Origin: Eriocheir sinensis
Lineage: Eukaryota; Arthropoda; Malacostraca; Decapoda; Varunidae
Length of the DNA stretch: 64,000 nucleotides
Assembly: GCF_024679095.1 (NCBI RefSeq)
Contig: NC_066517.1
Span: forward strand, 21,172,540 to 21,236,539
Direction of reading: 5' to 3'
In this document: positions 26,272 to 37,079 of the stretch, piece by piece
Position numbering within the stretch: the stretch's first letter is position 1
Layout of the letters: the number at the start of each line of letters is the position of its first letter
Made by a program: the position numbers and the translations under genes
Notes under the pieces: generated by a model
What the model was told of the DNA's origin: nothing
The model's database searches: none
The model's input: the letters and a program-made list of their open reading frames with translations, nothing else

Positions 26272-27267
26272 TTCAAGCAAACATCAATATTTCTTTTAAT
26301 ATATAATCTTATGCCTTTCGCTTACATCACTTCGTCTGTCCGTGTTTATTGAGTCAAGATTTTTCGTTCACAACAATTCATAAGAGAGAAGCAAACGTTA
26401 AAAATATACAACTCAAGACCAATATCTAAATTTTTTCCAACTATTTTTTTACGAATTTGCGAAACATTTGTTGAACTTCACTTTGTTTTCTTCTTCCCTG
26501 GCTGCTTAACCCTAAAACACAATCAATACATTGCAGAAGGTTACAACATTCGTGGTCACGGTTGTGTGCCGAATTTTGGAAAGTAAAAAAAATACCTAAT
26601 TGTTTTATATAAAATTTACAAGCTAAGGACTTCAAATCTTATCTTAGTGGTACATAAAAAAAAAAGAAAAAAAGTTAAGACTATTGTTAGGAGTAGCATA
26701 CCTGGATTCCGAAGTCCATCAACCTGAGGGCAGCAGGGGAGGGGGGAGGGGGGGGCAGCAGGCCGGCCGCTGCCTCCTGCCAGCACGCCATGTTGTGGGA
26801 GAAACGGTAGAAAAAAGTATTTTTTCCAGACTCAAAATTGAATCCTATATTTTCTTTTATTTCCCCTATTTACCCCCATGAATGAAAAAAAATATATAAA
26901 CGAACACATGTTGTCTTATGCCACTTGTTTTACAGTTTGTGTTGAGCAACTCTAGGTTAAGTTAGACAAGGCTATGTTAGGTTAGGATTCCAATACCTTT
27001 AAAGAGGTGTGCACCCTAGGCAACAACCATCCAGCCTCCCGTCAGCAGCACCCAGGCCCTGTACACCACCACTGGCTAGCAGTAGTGGTTGTAGTAGTAT
27101 AGTTGCTGTGGTTGTCGTTTCAGTTGTAGTTGTAGTAGTTGTAGTAATAGTGTTATAATCAGGAAACGATAAGATATCAATAAAAATAAATATGAATGCA
27201 ATTATTATGTATAAATATTACATGCAAGCAATATTTCATCCAAAAATAGAAGGAGGTCATTACTTAC

Positions 27268-27474
27268 TTGCCAGCACAGCAGCAGCTGACGCACTGAGGG
27301 AGGATGCGGCGCCGCAGAGTGCGTGTTTGCAGGTGAAGCAGTGAGGGTTTCAGTAGAGTTAGATTCTGTCTCAACACTATCAGTACACGCGGCATCGCTT
27401 GCGAGAGGCAGAGCACCTGTGGTGTTCAAAAGTACCTCCAACTCTTCGTCATTTAGCATCTTAGAGGCAGCCAT
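27268..27474 (-). CDS. possible first coding exon of unknown gene
   Basis: An ATG in a good start context (acaATGG) opens 69 codons, beginning MAASKMLNDEELEVLLNTTG and followed by a Ser/Thr/Glu/Ala-rich stretch, up to a near-consensus donor (CAAgtaagt, rc of 27262-27270) in phase 0. Composition differs from the flanking AT-rich DNA. No downstream exon was recognised at lower coordinates, and no family is known to me. It could equally be the start of a transposon-encoded protein. Confidence 0.3.
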
Positions 27475-28302
27475 TGTTCATGAAATGGTGTCATACAAAT
27501 AACAGTTATTTACGTATCACACACGATGGCGGTAACATTCGTGGACACTATAATAGACCAAGCCTCGGTAACAGTCTATTGCTGTAACACATTCGCGGAC
27601 GGTATTAAAGTCCACACCTTTGTTATGTGAAAACCGAGCCAAGGAACCATCACCAGCGACCTTCCACCAACCCAGCGCATCTTTATCGAGACTATTGGGA
27701 ACGCCGCCCACGTGGGTCGCGCGGGAAGCACGGCCAGGTGGCCGAAGTTGGCATACCTTTGCATAGCTCCAAAGTTCTACAAACGTCACTTTCAACATAA
27801 AACTAACAGGCGTATTCAGACTTACCTGGGGCTCCAAGCACGATAAGCACGAGGGAGGAAAGAACACGCTCCATTTTTCTTCGTCACTCTGTGGGAAGAA
27901 ATAAATGGGATGTTTTGAAGTTATGTAATGTTGACTTTATACCTATTCTATCTTCTAGGCCTTCAAGTCTTGAAAACATAGGCTTATTTCGTTATTTTTC
28001 TTTATTTTCATGTTTTGTTTTATTTATTTTTACAACTGTGTAGCTTCCTTTTTTGCACTTGTGTATTTGATTTTCAAAATTGAGAAGCTTATTTTTCTCC
28101 AAGTCTTTAAATTTCAAAACGGGGTGGCCTAATTTTATATTCTTATCACATCTATATCTAAAAGGCGAAAAAAAATCAGTAAAAATAAAATTATTGCTAT
28201 CAGTCATAATAGTAATAACAATACCGTTACTATTATAGATTACTGTTTACGCTACGAATAAAGTAAAAGATGATATAAAACATGATGGCTAGCTACTATT
28301 AC

Positions 28303-28311
28303 TACTACAGT

Positions 28312-28348
<37 letters not shown>

Positions 28349-28410
28349 GCTACTACTACTGCTACTACTTCTACTGCTACTACTATTACTTTTGCTACAA
28401 CTACTACAAC
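28303..28410. repeat. (CTA)n microsatellite
   Basis: About 30 CTA units, some CTG. Confidence 0.96.
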
Positions 28411-29319
28411 TATACACACGTGGACCGTTTCGAGAGGCTTGAGTCCCACACCCCATGAACGCGACAGCCACGCCCCCTTCCGGATACAATTCCAAAGAGC
28501 TATCTATTCAGGTTGACGATGCACTCTTTCCTCGAGCGTGCAGAGTGAGTGCATTATGCAACACACACAATAGGTGCACCTAACATCACCAAATGTGGGG
28601 TACAAACTTAGTGGAGGGACTGTTTTTGTGCCACGAGCGGCGGTAGTGGGCTAAAGAGTAGCCCATCCGGATTTTTTGTTTCTATTTATAAATGATCCAT
28701 GAGACACCTGGAGTTGAATCAAGGTTAGTGCTTATCTTTGTATTCATTCATACACACACTGGTAATATTTCTATGGTGTCTAATTCACTTTATTGAGTGG
28801 ACTTCTATTGTGATAAACAGTCACAAATTCGTGTCACTAGTAAAATTAAAAGTGGTAACGTAATTTATGCCTCCATGAAATATACACAAATAGATAAATA
28901 TGAAAGCTCACGTGTGACATCACCTGCTTTGCGCAGTAAAAATATGCTTATTTAAGGTATCTGATACCCGTCAAATGGCATCCTTTGCTGCGCCTCGGAC
29001 CAAAGACTAACATACTGTGCCTCGGGCCACAGTTGTCGTATAAAATATGAACGTATTTTCATATTATTGTTCTGTTGTTTATTCAATATTGTGTTCAAGA
29101 AAAATAATACTAATATTTTTAGCTAGTTTTTGGTTATGAGGATTCTTTACGAAATACAATTATAACATTACCGCCTATAAGTTAGGAAACGCACAGAATC
29201 TTGGATCAGCTATGGTGATGTTAGATGCGCCTACTGTCCGGGATAAAGCAATGAGCTCGACGTATGTATTGTATTACTGTAAGATTATACTCACTGCTAT
29301 ACTTTCTTGTCGAGTATGT

Positions 29320-29945
29320 GGCAGTGGTGGTGATGGTAGTGATGAAGTGGTGAGTGGTGATGATTACGATGATAGCTGTAAAGGTGTTGTTTTTAATTAA
29401 TGGTGGTAGTGGTGAGGGTGGTGGTGGTGGTGGTGGTGCTAGCCTGGAGAACACATGTTGACAGAAGGAGATTAAGGGGGAGAGAAAGTACGTTTGGGAT
29501 GGATTTCAAGGCGAGAGACAAGAGTGAGAGCAACATAGGAAGAACCAATGGAGAAGAATAGATATAAATGGAGAAAACTCGTAAATAGCATCAAAACCTG
29601 ACTATAGGAGGGCGACAAATGAAGAAGAAGTAATGGTGAAATAATGATGGTGGGAACTCTGGTGATATTGACGGTGGAAAAGTTGAGATTTATAAATATA
29701 TTAAAACTAAAGCCGTGTGTATTTGTCGCATTATTAAAAGAGGCATATTAATGAGTTGTTGTTGTTGTAGTGGTGGTTGGTGGAGAGAGTTCCGGTGGTG
29801 ATGATAAAAACATATAAAAATGAAGCAACAAATAAATTCTCCTTACGTTTGTGTTTGTGGGGGATTAGTGACGCATGTGATTTTTAAAGCAGTGGTGTTG
29901 GTGGTGACAAAGCAGCTTATGGTGGTGGTGGTGGTGGTGGTGGTG
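29320..29945. repeat. scattered (GGT)n tracts
   Basis: GGT-rich runs at 29318-29440 and 29900-29945. No gene seen between them. Confidence 0.85.
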
Positions 29946-30099
29946 GACTTCGTGTTCATAGCGGTGGTGATGGCGCTGGTGTGAGTGGTGATGAATATAT
30001 ATGAATATGAAATACCTTGCATGTGTTTACGTCGCTGTGTTATCCTACCCTGTCTTCAACCCAAACACACGACCCCAAACCTTAACCCAAGACTCCAGA

Positions 30100-30465
30100 A
30101 AGACAGAGTAAAGAGGGAAAAGGAAAGAGTGATGGAGCAATACGGTCATTCTCTTAAAAAAATTCGCCGAAGCACACAAATTTGACACTTTTCGTAGGAG
30201 TTTGGCACATTTCAAGGTGTAGACAGTAAAAAGGGAAAAGGAAAGTAATGGAGCAATATGGTCATTCTCTTAAATAATATCTTCGCCCAAGCACACAAAT
30301 TTGACACTTTTCCTAGGAATTTGACGCATTTCTAGGTGTAGACAGTAAAAAGGGAAGAGGAAAGAGTGATGGAGCAATATGGTCATTCTCTTAAATAATT
30401 TCTCCGCCCAAGCACACAAATTTGACACTGTTTTCCCAGGAGTTTGGCGCATATGACCGTTCTGT
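30100..30465. repeat. 118-bp tandem repeat, 3 units
   Basis: ggagcaatacggtcattctc recurs at about 30133, 30249 and 30371, each followed by gcccaagcacacaaatttga and ggtgtagacagtaaaaaggg. Confidence 0.85.
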
Positions 30466-30484
30466 TAGTTTGACCCTTCTTTTG

Positions 30485-30545
30485 GATCATGAACTTAATA
30501 AAACACTCATTAGAACCCGACTGATCTCATTTTCGGCCTTTGGAA
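30485..30545 (+). repeat. copy of the dispersed repeat seen at 39.3 kb
   Basis: Shares the motif series catgaac, cactcattagaacccgactg and ctcattttcggc with 39318-39380 and 40655-40722. No coding content. Confidence 0.4.
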
Positions 30546-30862
30546 AGAGATGATGTGAGGGTTGGAAGTGTCTGACAACACCAGCCATAGTGTTCGTGGT
30601 AGTGGTGAGGGCAATGGAAGTAGAAGTTCTGAATAAATAAAAAATAAAATGTCTGTGTTTGTGTTGCAGAGTTATTTGTCGCCCTAACAGCTCGTAAATA
30701 GAGGCGAGGTAATCCTACTATTGTCATCCCGTTAAACTCCCGCCCGCTGACAAGTTAATAACCGGCCAACTGCCAATAAGTCTGTCCGGGGAGGAAATAA
30801 GACTGGAAAATAAATAAATGAATAGACGAACGAAATGAAAACTACGGTGCTCCAAATACGAC

Positions 30863-30866
<4 letters not shown>

Positions 30867-30902
<36 letters not shown>

Positions 30903-30911
30903 ACACACACA
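30867..30911. repeat. (CA)n microsatellite
   Basis: About 22 CA units with one GA change. Other short CA/GT tracts: 19697-19728, 25161-25194, 46100-46125, 46196-46225. Confidence 0.95.
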
Positions 30912-31059
30912 ACGACCTTAGCTTAATCATATAAAAAGATAATTAGGAAGAGCAATTACGTAAACACGAGCACACACACGCACACTCACACATCCCCAAA
31001 CAATCCAGTCCAGCACGTGTTCAGGGCCGTGGTGAACTACAAACACAAATACCCGACCA

Positions 31060-31225
31060 TATTTTTATTTTTTTTACAACAAAGGAGACGGCTCAAAGGC
31101 AATAAAAAGTGTAGAAAAAAAAGCCCGCTACTCACCGCTCCCATAATAGACAAAAGTAAAGAGTGGCCAAAAGAGAGGTCAATTTCGGGTGGAGAGGTGT
31201 CTTGATACACTCTTCTTGAATGAGG
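31060..31225 (-). mobile_element. 3' UTR and tail of the LINE at 31-32 kb
   Basis: Contains acaacaaaggagacggctca and agcccgctactcaccgctcc, shared almost exactly with 60415-60485. The T-rich plus-strand stretch at 31062-31077 is the poly(A) side of the minus-strand element. Confidence 0.7.
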
Positions 31226-32420
31226 TCAAGTCATAGGCAGGAGGAAATGCAGACGAAGGGAGGCTGTTCTAGAGTTTACCAGTGTAAGGGATGAAAGAAT
31301 GAAGCTGCTAGTTAACTCTTCCATAAGGGGTTTGGACAGTATAGGGAAGATCTGGAATAGAAAGTCGAGTGCAGCGAGGCCGCGGGAGGGAGGGAGGCAT
31401 GCAGTTATCAAGTTCAGTAGAGCAGTCAGCATGAAAATATCGAAAGAAGATAGAGAGGCAGCATGGCGGCGGAATTTAAGAGGTAGAAGATTGTCAGTAT
31501 GAGGAGGGAAGTTGATGAGACGAAGAGTCTTTGAATCTACTTTGTCCAAGAGAACTGTGTGAGTGGAGCCCCCCCACACATGTGATGCATACTCCATACG
31601 AGGGCGGACAAGGCCCCTGTATATGGACAGCATCTGTGCGGGGGAGAAAAACTGGCGGAGACGATAAAGAACGCCTAACCTCGAGGAAGCTGATTTAGTG
31701 AGAGAGGTGATATGGAGTTTCCAGTTGAGATTTTGAGTTAAGGATAGACCGAGGATGTTCAGTGTAGGAGAAGGTGACAGCTGAGTGTTGTCGAAGAACA
31801 GGGGATAGGTGTTTGGAAGATTGTATCGAGTTGATAGGTGAAGAAATTTAGTTTTTGTGGCGTTGAAGGACACCAGGTTCTTCTTGCCCCAATCGAAGTG
31901 ATAGTAAGGTCTGAGGTTAAGCGTTCTGCAGCCTCCAGCCTGGAATCGTCTAGTTCCAGTTGAGTTGGCCTTCTATCAAAAGAAGACGAGAAATGCAGAG
32001 TAGAGTCATCGGTGTAAGAATGCATAGGACATTTCGTTTTGGAAAGATCATCAATGAACAACAGAAAGAGAGTGGGAGATAGAACAGAGCCCTGAGGAAC
32101 ACGACTGTTGATAGGTTTAGGGGAAGAACAATGACCGTCTACTTCAGCAGTGACAGTGATAGAAACCGTAGGAGTGTAGTTTGGAAAGCAAAGATTTGTG
32201 CCAGACCCTATCAAAGGCTTTTGATATGTCTAGCGCAACTGAGAATGTTTCATCGAAACAGCTAAGAGAGGATGACCAAGATTTAGTTAAGAGAGCAAGA
32301 AGATCGCCAGTAGAACGCCCCTTGCGGAGCCCATACTGGCGATCAGATAGAAGGTCAGAAATGGAAAAGTGCTTTTGAATCTTTCAATTAAGGATTGATT
32401 CAAAAGCCATGAAGCACTAT
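31226..32420 (-). pseudogene. LINE reverse transcriptase, 3' part, broken
   Basis: Non-LTR retrotransposon reverse transcriptase. Reading the minus strand from 32420: KHFSISDLLSDRQYG, STGDLLALLTKSWSSSL, FSVALDISKAFDRVWHKSLL; then, after a frame change and an apparent deletion of the next segment, VPQGSVLSPTLFLLFIDDLS and the catalytic box as YTDDSTL; then, after another frame change near 31850, ILGLSLTQNLNWKLHITSLT, the thumb region and LVRPRMEYASHVWG. At least two frameshifts make it a pseudogene. It resembles jockey/CR1-type LINEs abundant in decapods. The 3' UTR continues to about 31060. Confidence 0.85.
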
Positions 32421-32719
32421 GAATGTCCCCTTAACGAAAACTAATTAAACTACTTTCCTACTCCCTGCTACTGCCGAGCTTCCTTTGATTTCCACTTCGA
32501 CGCTCAGTTCAATAGGTAAAGAGAGGGAGCAGGGAGAAGGGAACGGAGGGGAGGGTAGGGGAGGTGACGGGAGGCGAAACAGAGAAGAAGGAGCACGGCA
32601 GAGGAGGACGGAGGGGATGGGAGCGTCGGGAAGTACTTACATCAGACAACATCGGTAATTGAGTAACTTTGCCTCTTATATCAATCTAAACGCGACACGA
32701 ACATCATAATGCAGCTTAT

Positions 32720-32940
32720 CTACACACAAAGACAGTGAAATAAGGTCTTAATAACCTTCACGGGGGAGGTAACGAGACTAGCTTCGCCACTTTTTTCACA
32801 GGAATGGAGACAGCTCGAGGGAGGGAAGGAGGGCAGAAAAGAAATAAGCTCGCTGGCGGTGATCCTGCTGATAGTTGATGAGGGTAGCAGAAAGAGGGTC
32901 AAAATCGGATGGAGAGGTGGCTTGACTGTCTTGACCTTTT
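32720..32940 (-). mobile_element. 5'-truncated LINE 3' end
   Basis: On the minus strand, aagccacctctccatccgat followed by tgaccctctttctgctaccc and later gagctgtctccattcc resembles the 3' end of the 31-kb LINE (ggtggagaggtgtcttgata in reverse). Boundaries are approximate. Confidence 0.4.
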
Positions 32941-33125
32941 ACCTAACACTCCTTAATTGGTCCGCCCTTAATAAATAGGCGTTAGGTTATTTATAGATAA
33001 TTGGAAGTTTACAAGCTCATCAATATAAACGGAACTAACTCCATAACGCCCGGTCTCTATATGCAATAACAGCAAAATAGTGCTAATTTGACAGGGGAGA
33101 TTAGCTTATTTATAGATGATTCAAA

Positions 33126-33126
<1 letters not shown>

Positions 33127-33174
<48 letters not shown>
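33127..33174. repeat. compound (GT)n(GA)n microsatellite
   Basis: GT to 33158 then GA to 33174. Confidence 0.96.
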
Positions 33175-33199
33175 TATATATTAGCGTCGATCGGGTCTG

Positions 33200-33820
33200 T
33201 TTACCTGTCTAACGATAATGAGTGATTTTTTTTATATTTTAGTATAATGGCTTCCGCTTTATCCCGGAGTGGAAGAGTGAAGGGTTTAGTGAGAGCGGAG
33301 GGAGTAGCCTGGCTTGCTTTTTTAATTAGTAGATGCGTCGTGCCTACCAAAGAATGAGAGACGAAAATATAATGAACAAACACGGAGACTCAGTTTAGGC
33401 TTCGTTCTGCTTTTATATTCCACGGGTGAGTCATACCTGCTGGGATATGGGTGAAAGTAGGTAAACACGATCCAAATTATATATTCAACAGATGGGATCG
33501 TCTACCAAGGAAGGAGTGACAAGTGTAATTTTATGAAAAAGCACGAAGATCTATTTTGGTTCTGTTGTTCACCCCCAGAGACGAGCAACGCCTAACAAGG
33601 ACGAAGGATTAAAGAAATGATACGAAGCATGTTTACCTGTCTTGATAAAGGTGATTAGTTATAATTGTGTTCGGGACTTGTTTTTAGCTTAGCATGATTG
33701 TTTACGCTTTTTCCTGGACTGAAGTAGGGAGTTAATGTTCAATACGAAGGATATTTTTGGTATTAGGTACTCTTTTAATTAAACAGATAAGTCGTACTCC
33801 TGTGTGATGAAAGGCAAGGA
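33200..33820. repeat. diverged direct duplication, offset about 430 bp
   Basis: tgtttacctgtctaacgata with ggcttccgctttatcccgga resembles tgtttacctgtcttgataaa with gtttacgctttttcctggac. Low identity; non-coding. Confidence 0.35.
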
Positions 33821-33844
33821 TATATTAGGCCAAAATATCCCTCC

Positions 33845-34035
33845 TCCTGCCTACGACTTAAACTCATTCAAGAGGAGAGTTTCAGGACGCCTCTTCACCC
33901 GAAATCGACCTCTCTTTTCCCCTCTTGTTCTTTCCGCTTTTATTCGGAGCAGCGTCTAGCGGGCTTTATTTTTTTGCTTGTTTGTTTGTTGTTGTTTGTT
34001 TATTTGCCTTTGAGCTGCCTTCCTTGCTGAAAAAA
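33845..34035 (+). mobile_element. 5'-truncated LINE 3' end
   Basis: The plus frame encodes NSFKRRVSGRLFTRNRPLFS, the C-terminal end of the decapod LINE reverse transcriptase, followed by a T-rich 3' UTR and the shared motif tttgagctgccttccttgct. Confidence 0.6.
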
Positions 34036-34159
34036 CAGGCTCTTCTATATATTAGGACTACATATTGTCAGTTTCTATTTTTTGTATGTAAGGTTTCGAC
34101 GGTATAGATGTTAAATTGATCTGAGATACCTATTGTGTTCGTTCTTAATTCAACATGAG

Positions 34160-34545
34160 TCAAGGGAGGGATGGGTGATAAAGATGCTGGAATATCACGG
34201 CGCGAGGAGAGGAGAGGACGCGGTTGCCAAGTAAATGAGGCCCGTGTTAGTATACCCCAGCGGAGCATCGTTAGCAAGGCCAGACACACGCGCGACAGGA
34301 TTAATGAAGGCGAGAAACACAGCACAGTAGACGGTGGTGTTTGAAGCATGATCCTCAACACTCTCCTGAGGTGGGGCGACAGGAGAAAGTATACGAGGAA
34401 GCAGGTGGATTCGTCGTTGTTTTCATTTAGCGAGTCACACGCCTCCGTATCAGACTGGGTGACAAGGACGCCGGGATATCACGACGCGGCTAATGGACGT
34501 GTCTGGCAGGTAAACAAGGCCTGTGTTAGCGGGTCCCCGGGGAGA
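34160..34545. repeat. diverged direct duplication, offset about 290 bp
   Basis: gatgctggaatatcacggcg, ggcccgtgttagtatacccc recurs as gacgccgggatatcacgacg, ggcctgtgttagcgggtccc. Confidence 0.45.
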
Positions 34546-34679
34546 TTTAGGTTACACACCTAAACTCAAGAGACAAACGTAACAGGAATAACAAGGACAC
34601 GGTTCTCCTGATACAACTTTTCAGGAGGGACGCACAGACGCTGCTCCAGCTAAATTCGATCAATCCTACACACACACGC

Positions 34680-34870
34680 GCGCGCGCGTAGTTCCAACCT
34701 CACAAACGAGAGCTTCCCCGCTCGATTCCCAGGGGGAGTAAAGACGGATGGGCAGTCTCCTTTAATTCGTGTCCCCAGTCCACCCAGCTGTCGAAGGTTG
34801 TGTCCGGCCTCCCGGGTGTGTGTGGGTGAGATGCTTCAGTCGTATCCAAAGATCCGACACTTTTGACCAC
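34680..34870 (+). mobile_element. tRNA-derived SINE fragment
   Basis: tRNA-like piece with cctcacaaacgagagcttcc and box B-like CGCTCGATTCCC, followed by a body with cctcccgggtgtgtgtgggt and atccaaagatccgacac, distantly like the 15.9-kb SINE body. Confidence 0.4.
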
Positions 34871-35179
34871 CAACCGCATTCGGGAGAGGAAAAGTCAACG
34901 GACTGTTGAGTAACGTCTACGGGATTAAAATTACTATTTCGTTTGACAAAGTATGGCAAAAAAGTTTTTTTAACGTAATATCCCACACGAAACAGACCTA
35001 AATAAGAGAGCTTGTTTAGACGCCGCGGGATCACGGAAGGCGCGGAAGCAACACGACTGATTTACTTCACAGTGGAGAGACTTCTTGCACATGATGAAAA
35101 ACGGGGTTACGCAGACGCTGTAGAGCAGTGGTCACCATGGAGCCCTCGCAGCATCATTACGGGGCCTTGGAAGTCTGAT

Positions 35180-35446
35180 CACGTGTGAGACTCACGATCG
35201 CCACCTAAAACCTTTTCTAGAAGAGCTTGGAGCTTCATGGCAACGGATCTAAAAGCACACGCACACTCCGAGGGAGGGACACAACCCCTGATTGACCCCC
35301 GGTACCCATTCACTGCAGAGTGGACATGGACAGGGGGGGGGGGTGAAAGGAGACTACCCATAAGTCTCCACGCCGCCACCCGGGAATCAATCCCGGAAAC
35401 TTTCGGTTGTGAGTTAAGCGCGCTAACAAGGCATTACGGAGCTGCG
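35180..35446 (-). mobile_element. tRNA-derived SINE
   Basis: The minus-strand head (35370-35446) reads as a tRNA-like fold with TTGTTAGCGCGCTTAACTCA as box A region and GGGATTGATTCCCGG as the T arm. The body includes a G-run at 35331-35343 and ccattcactgcagagtggac. Confidence 0.55.
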
Positions 35447-35603
35447 TATGTGTGTGAGGAGGGGGAGGGTAGATTTGACGCACTTCACTATATTTAGATT
35501 AGTAAATGTGCCCCGAACCCAACAAAACGGTGATGACCCCTGATACAGAGCATGTTGTGTGAAGTCTAAGGGAGTCGCCAGCCACATTTGTTCATAGAAT
35601 TGA

Positions 35604-36905
35604 GACTGGGGAAAAGGGGAAGGGTTGGTAACGCGACTGGTGGAAAGGGGAAGGATTAGTAATGGGACTGGTGGATAGGGGAAGAATTGGTAATGGGACT
35701 GGTGGATAGGGGAAGGGTTGGTAATGGGACTGGTGGACAGGGGAAGAATTGGTAATGGGACTGGTGGATAGGGGAAGGGTTGGTAATGGGACTGGTGGAT
35801 AGGGGAAGGATTGGTAATGGGACTGGTGAATAGGGGAAGGGTTGGTAATGGGACCGGTGGATAGGGGAGGGATTGGTAATGGGACTGGTAGATAAAGGAT
35901 TGGTAATAGGACTGGTGAATAGGGGAAGGGTTGGTAATAGGACTGGTGGATAGGGGAGGGATTGGCATTGGGACTGGTGGATAGAGGAAGGGTTGGTAAT
36001 GGGACTGGTGGATAGGGGAAGGATTGGTAATGGGACTGGTGAATAGGGGAAGGGTTGGTAATGGGACCGGTGGATAGGGGAGGGATTGGTAATGGGACTG
36101 GTAGATAGAGAAAGGATTGGTAATAGGACTGGTGAATAGGGGAAGGGTTGGTAATAGGACTGGTGGATAGGGGAGGGATTGGCATTGGGACTGGTGGATA
36201 GAGGAAGGGTTGGTAATGGGACTGGTGGATAGGGGAAGGATTGGTAATGGGACTGGTGGATAGGGGAACGGTTGGTAATGGGACTGGTGGAGAGGGGAAG
36301 GGTTGGTAATGGGACTGGTGGATAGGGGAAGGATTGGTAATGGGACTGGTGGATAGGGGAAGGGTTGGTAATGGGACTGGTGGAGAGGGGAAGGGTTGGT
36401 AATGGGACTGGTGGATAGGGGAAGGGTTGGTAATGGGACTGGTGGATAGGGGAAGGATTGGTAATGGGACTGATGGATAGGGGAAGGGTTGGTAATGGCA
36501 CTGGTGGAGAGGGGAAGGATTGGTAATGGCACTGGTGGATAGGGGAAGGGTTGGTAATGGGACTGGTGGATAGGGGAAGGATTGGTAATGGGACTGTTGG
36601 ATAGGGGAAGGGTTGGTAATGGCACTGGTGGAGAGGGGAAGGATTGGTAGATAGGAAAGGGGTTGGTAATGGCACTGGTGGAGAGGGGAAGGGTTGGTAA
36701 TGGCACTGGTGGAGAGGGGAAGGATTGGTAGATAGGAAAGGGGTTGGTAATGGGACTGGTGGATAGGGGACGGATTGGTAATGGGACTGGTGGATAGGGG
36801 AAGGATTGGTAATGGGACTGGTGGATAGGGGAAGGATTGGTAATGGGACTGGTGGAGAGAGGAAGGGCAGGTAATGGGACTGGTGGATAAGGGAGGGATT
36901 GGTAA
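35604..36905. repeat. minisatellite, 30-bp unit, about 40 copies
   Basis: Unit approximately ggactggtggataggggaag plus ggttggtaat, with variants (gaatagg, gagaggg, ggcact). Because the unit is 30 bp and stop-free in all three minus frames, it produces overlapping open frames of 427, 339 and 197 codons that are not genes. A larger block is duplicated: the variant gtagata(a/g)a... at 35888 recurs at 36104, and the variant attggcattggg at 35961 recurs at 36177, an offset of 216 bp. It ends where the LTR remnant begins. Confidence 0.95.
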
Positions 36906-36990
36906 TTTTCAGATAATTTGTTTTATATCTTTTATTGCTGAGAATACATTGAGATCTTCAGAATTCCAGACCTTTTTCAAAAACCCCACA
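36905..36990 (+). mobile_element. remnant of 5' LTR end of the Ty3/gypsy-type element
   Basis: AT-rich sequence ending in CCCCACA, five bases before the primer-binding site, so this is the 3' end of the 5' LTR. Upstream it runs directly into the 30-bp minisatellite, so its start is not defined. No matching 3' LTR was found after the pol fragment. Confidence 0.55.
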
Positions 36991-36995
36991 TTAAT

Positions 36996-37013
36996 TGGCG
37001 CCCGAAACAGAGT
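36996..37013 (+). promoter_or_regulatory. retroelement primer-binding site
   Basis: TGGCGCCCGAAACAGAG starts five bases after the LTR end. TGG plus a tRNA 3'-end complement is the usual minus-strand primer site; the first 11 bases match the familiar lysine-tRNA type, with an extra A after CCCGAA. Confidence 0.75.
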
Positions 37014-37079
37014 AACCTGACCTCACACTTCATAGGAGAAGTATTGGCTGTTAGGCTCGTGAAGTATTTATCTAGCAAG

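Noticed and set aside
25771..26280. Long open frames of Tyr, Leu, Ile or Asn runs
   Set aside because: They are translations of the (TAA)n microsatellite and its flanks.
26955..26995. gttaggttagg considered as interstitial arthropod telomere repeat
   Set aside because: Only about two TTAGG units; cctaacctaa at 8416 is likewise too short.
35423..36706. 427-codon minus-strand open frame rich in Pro/Ser/Thr/His
   Set aside because: It is a read-through of the 30-bp minisatellite; all three minus frames are open for the same reason and there is no start or domain outside the repeat.
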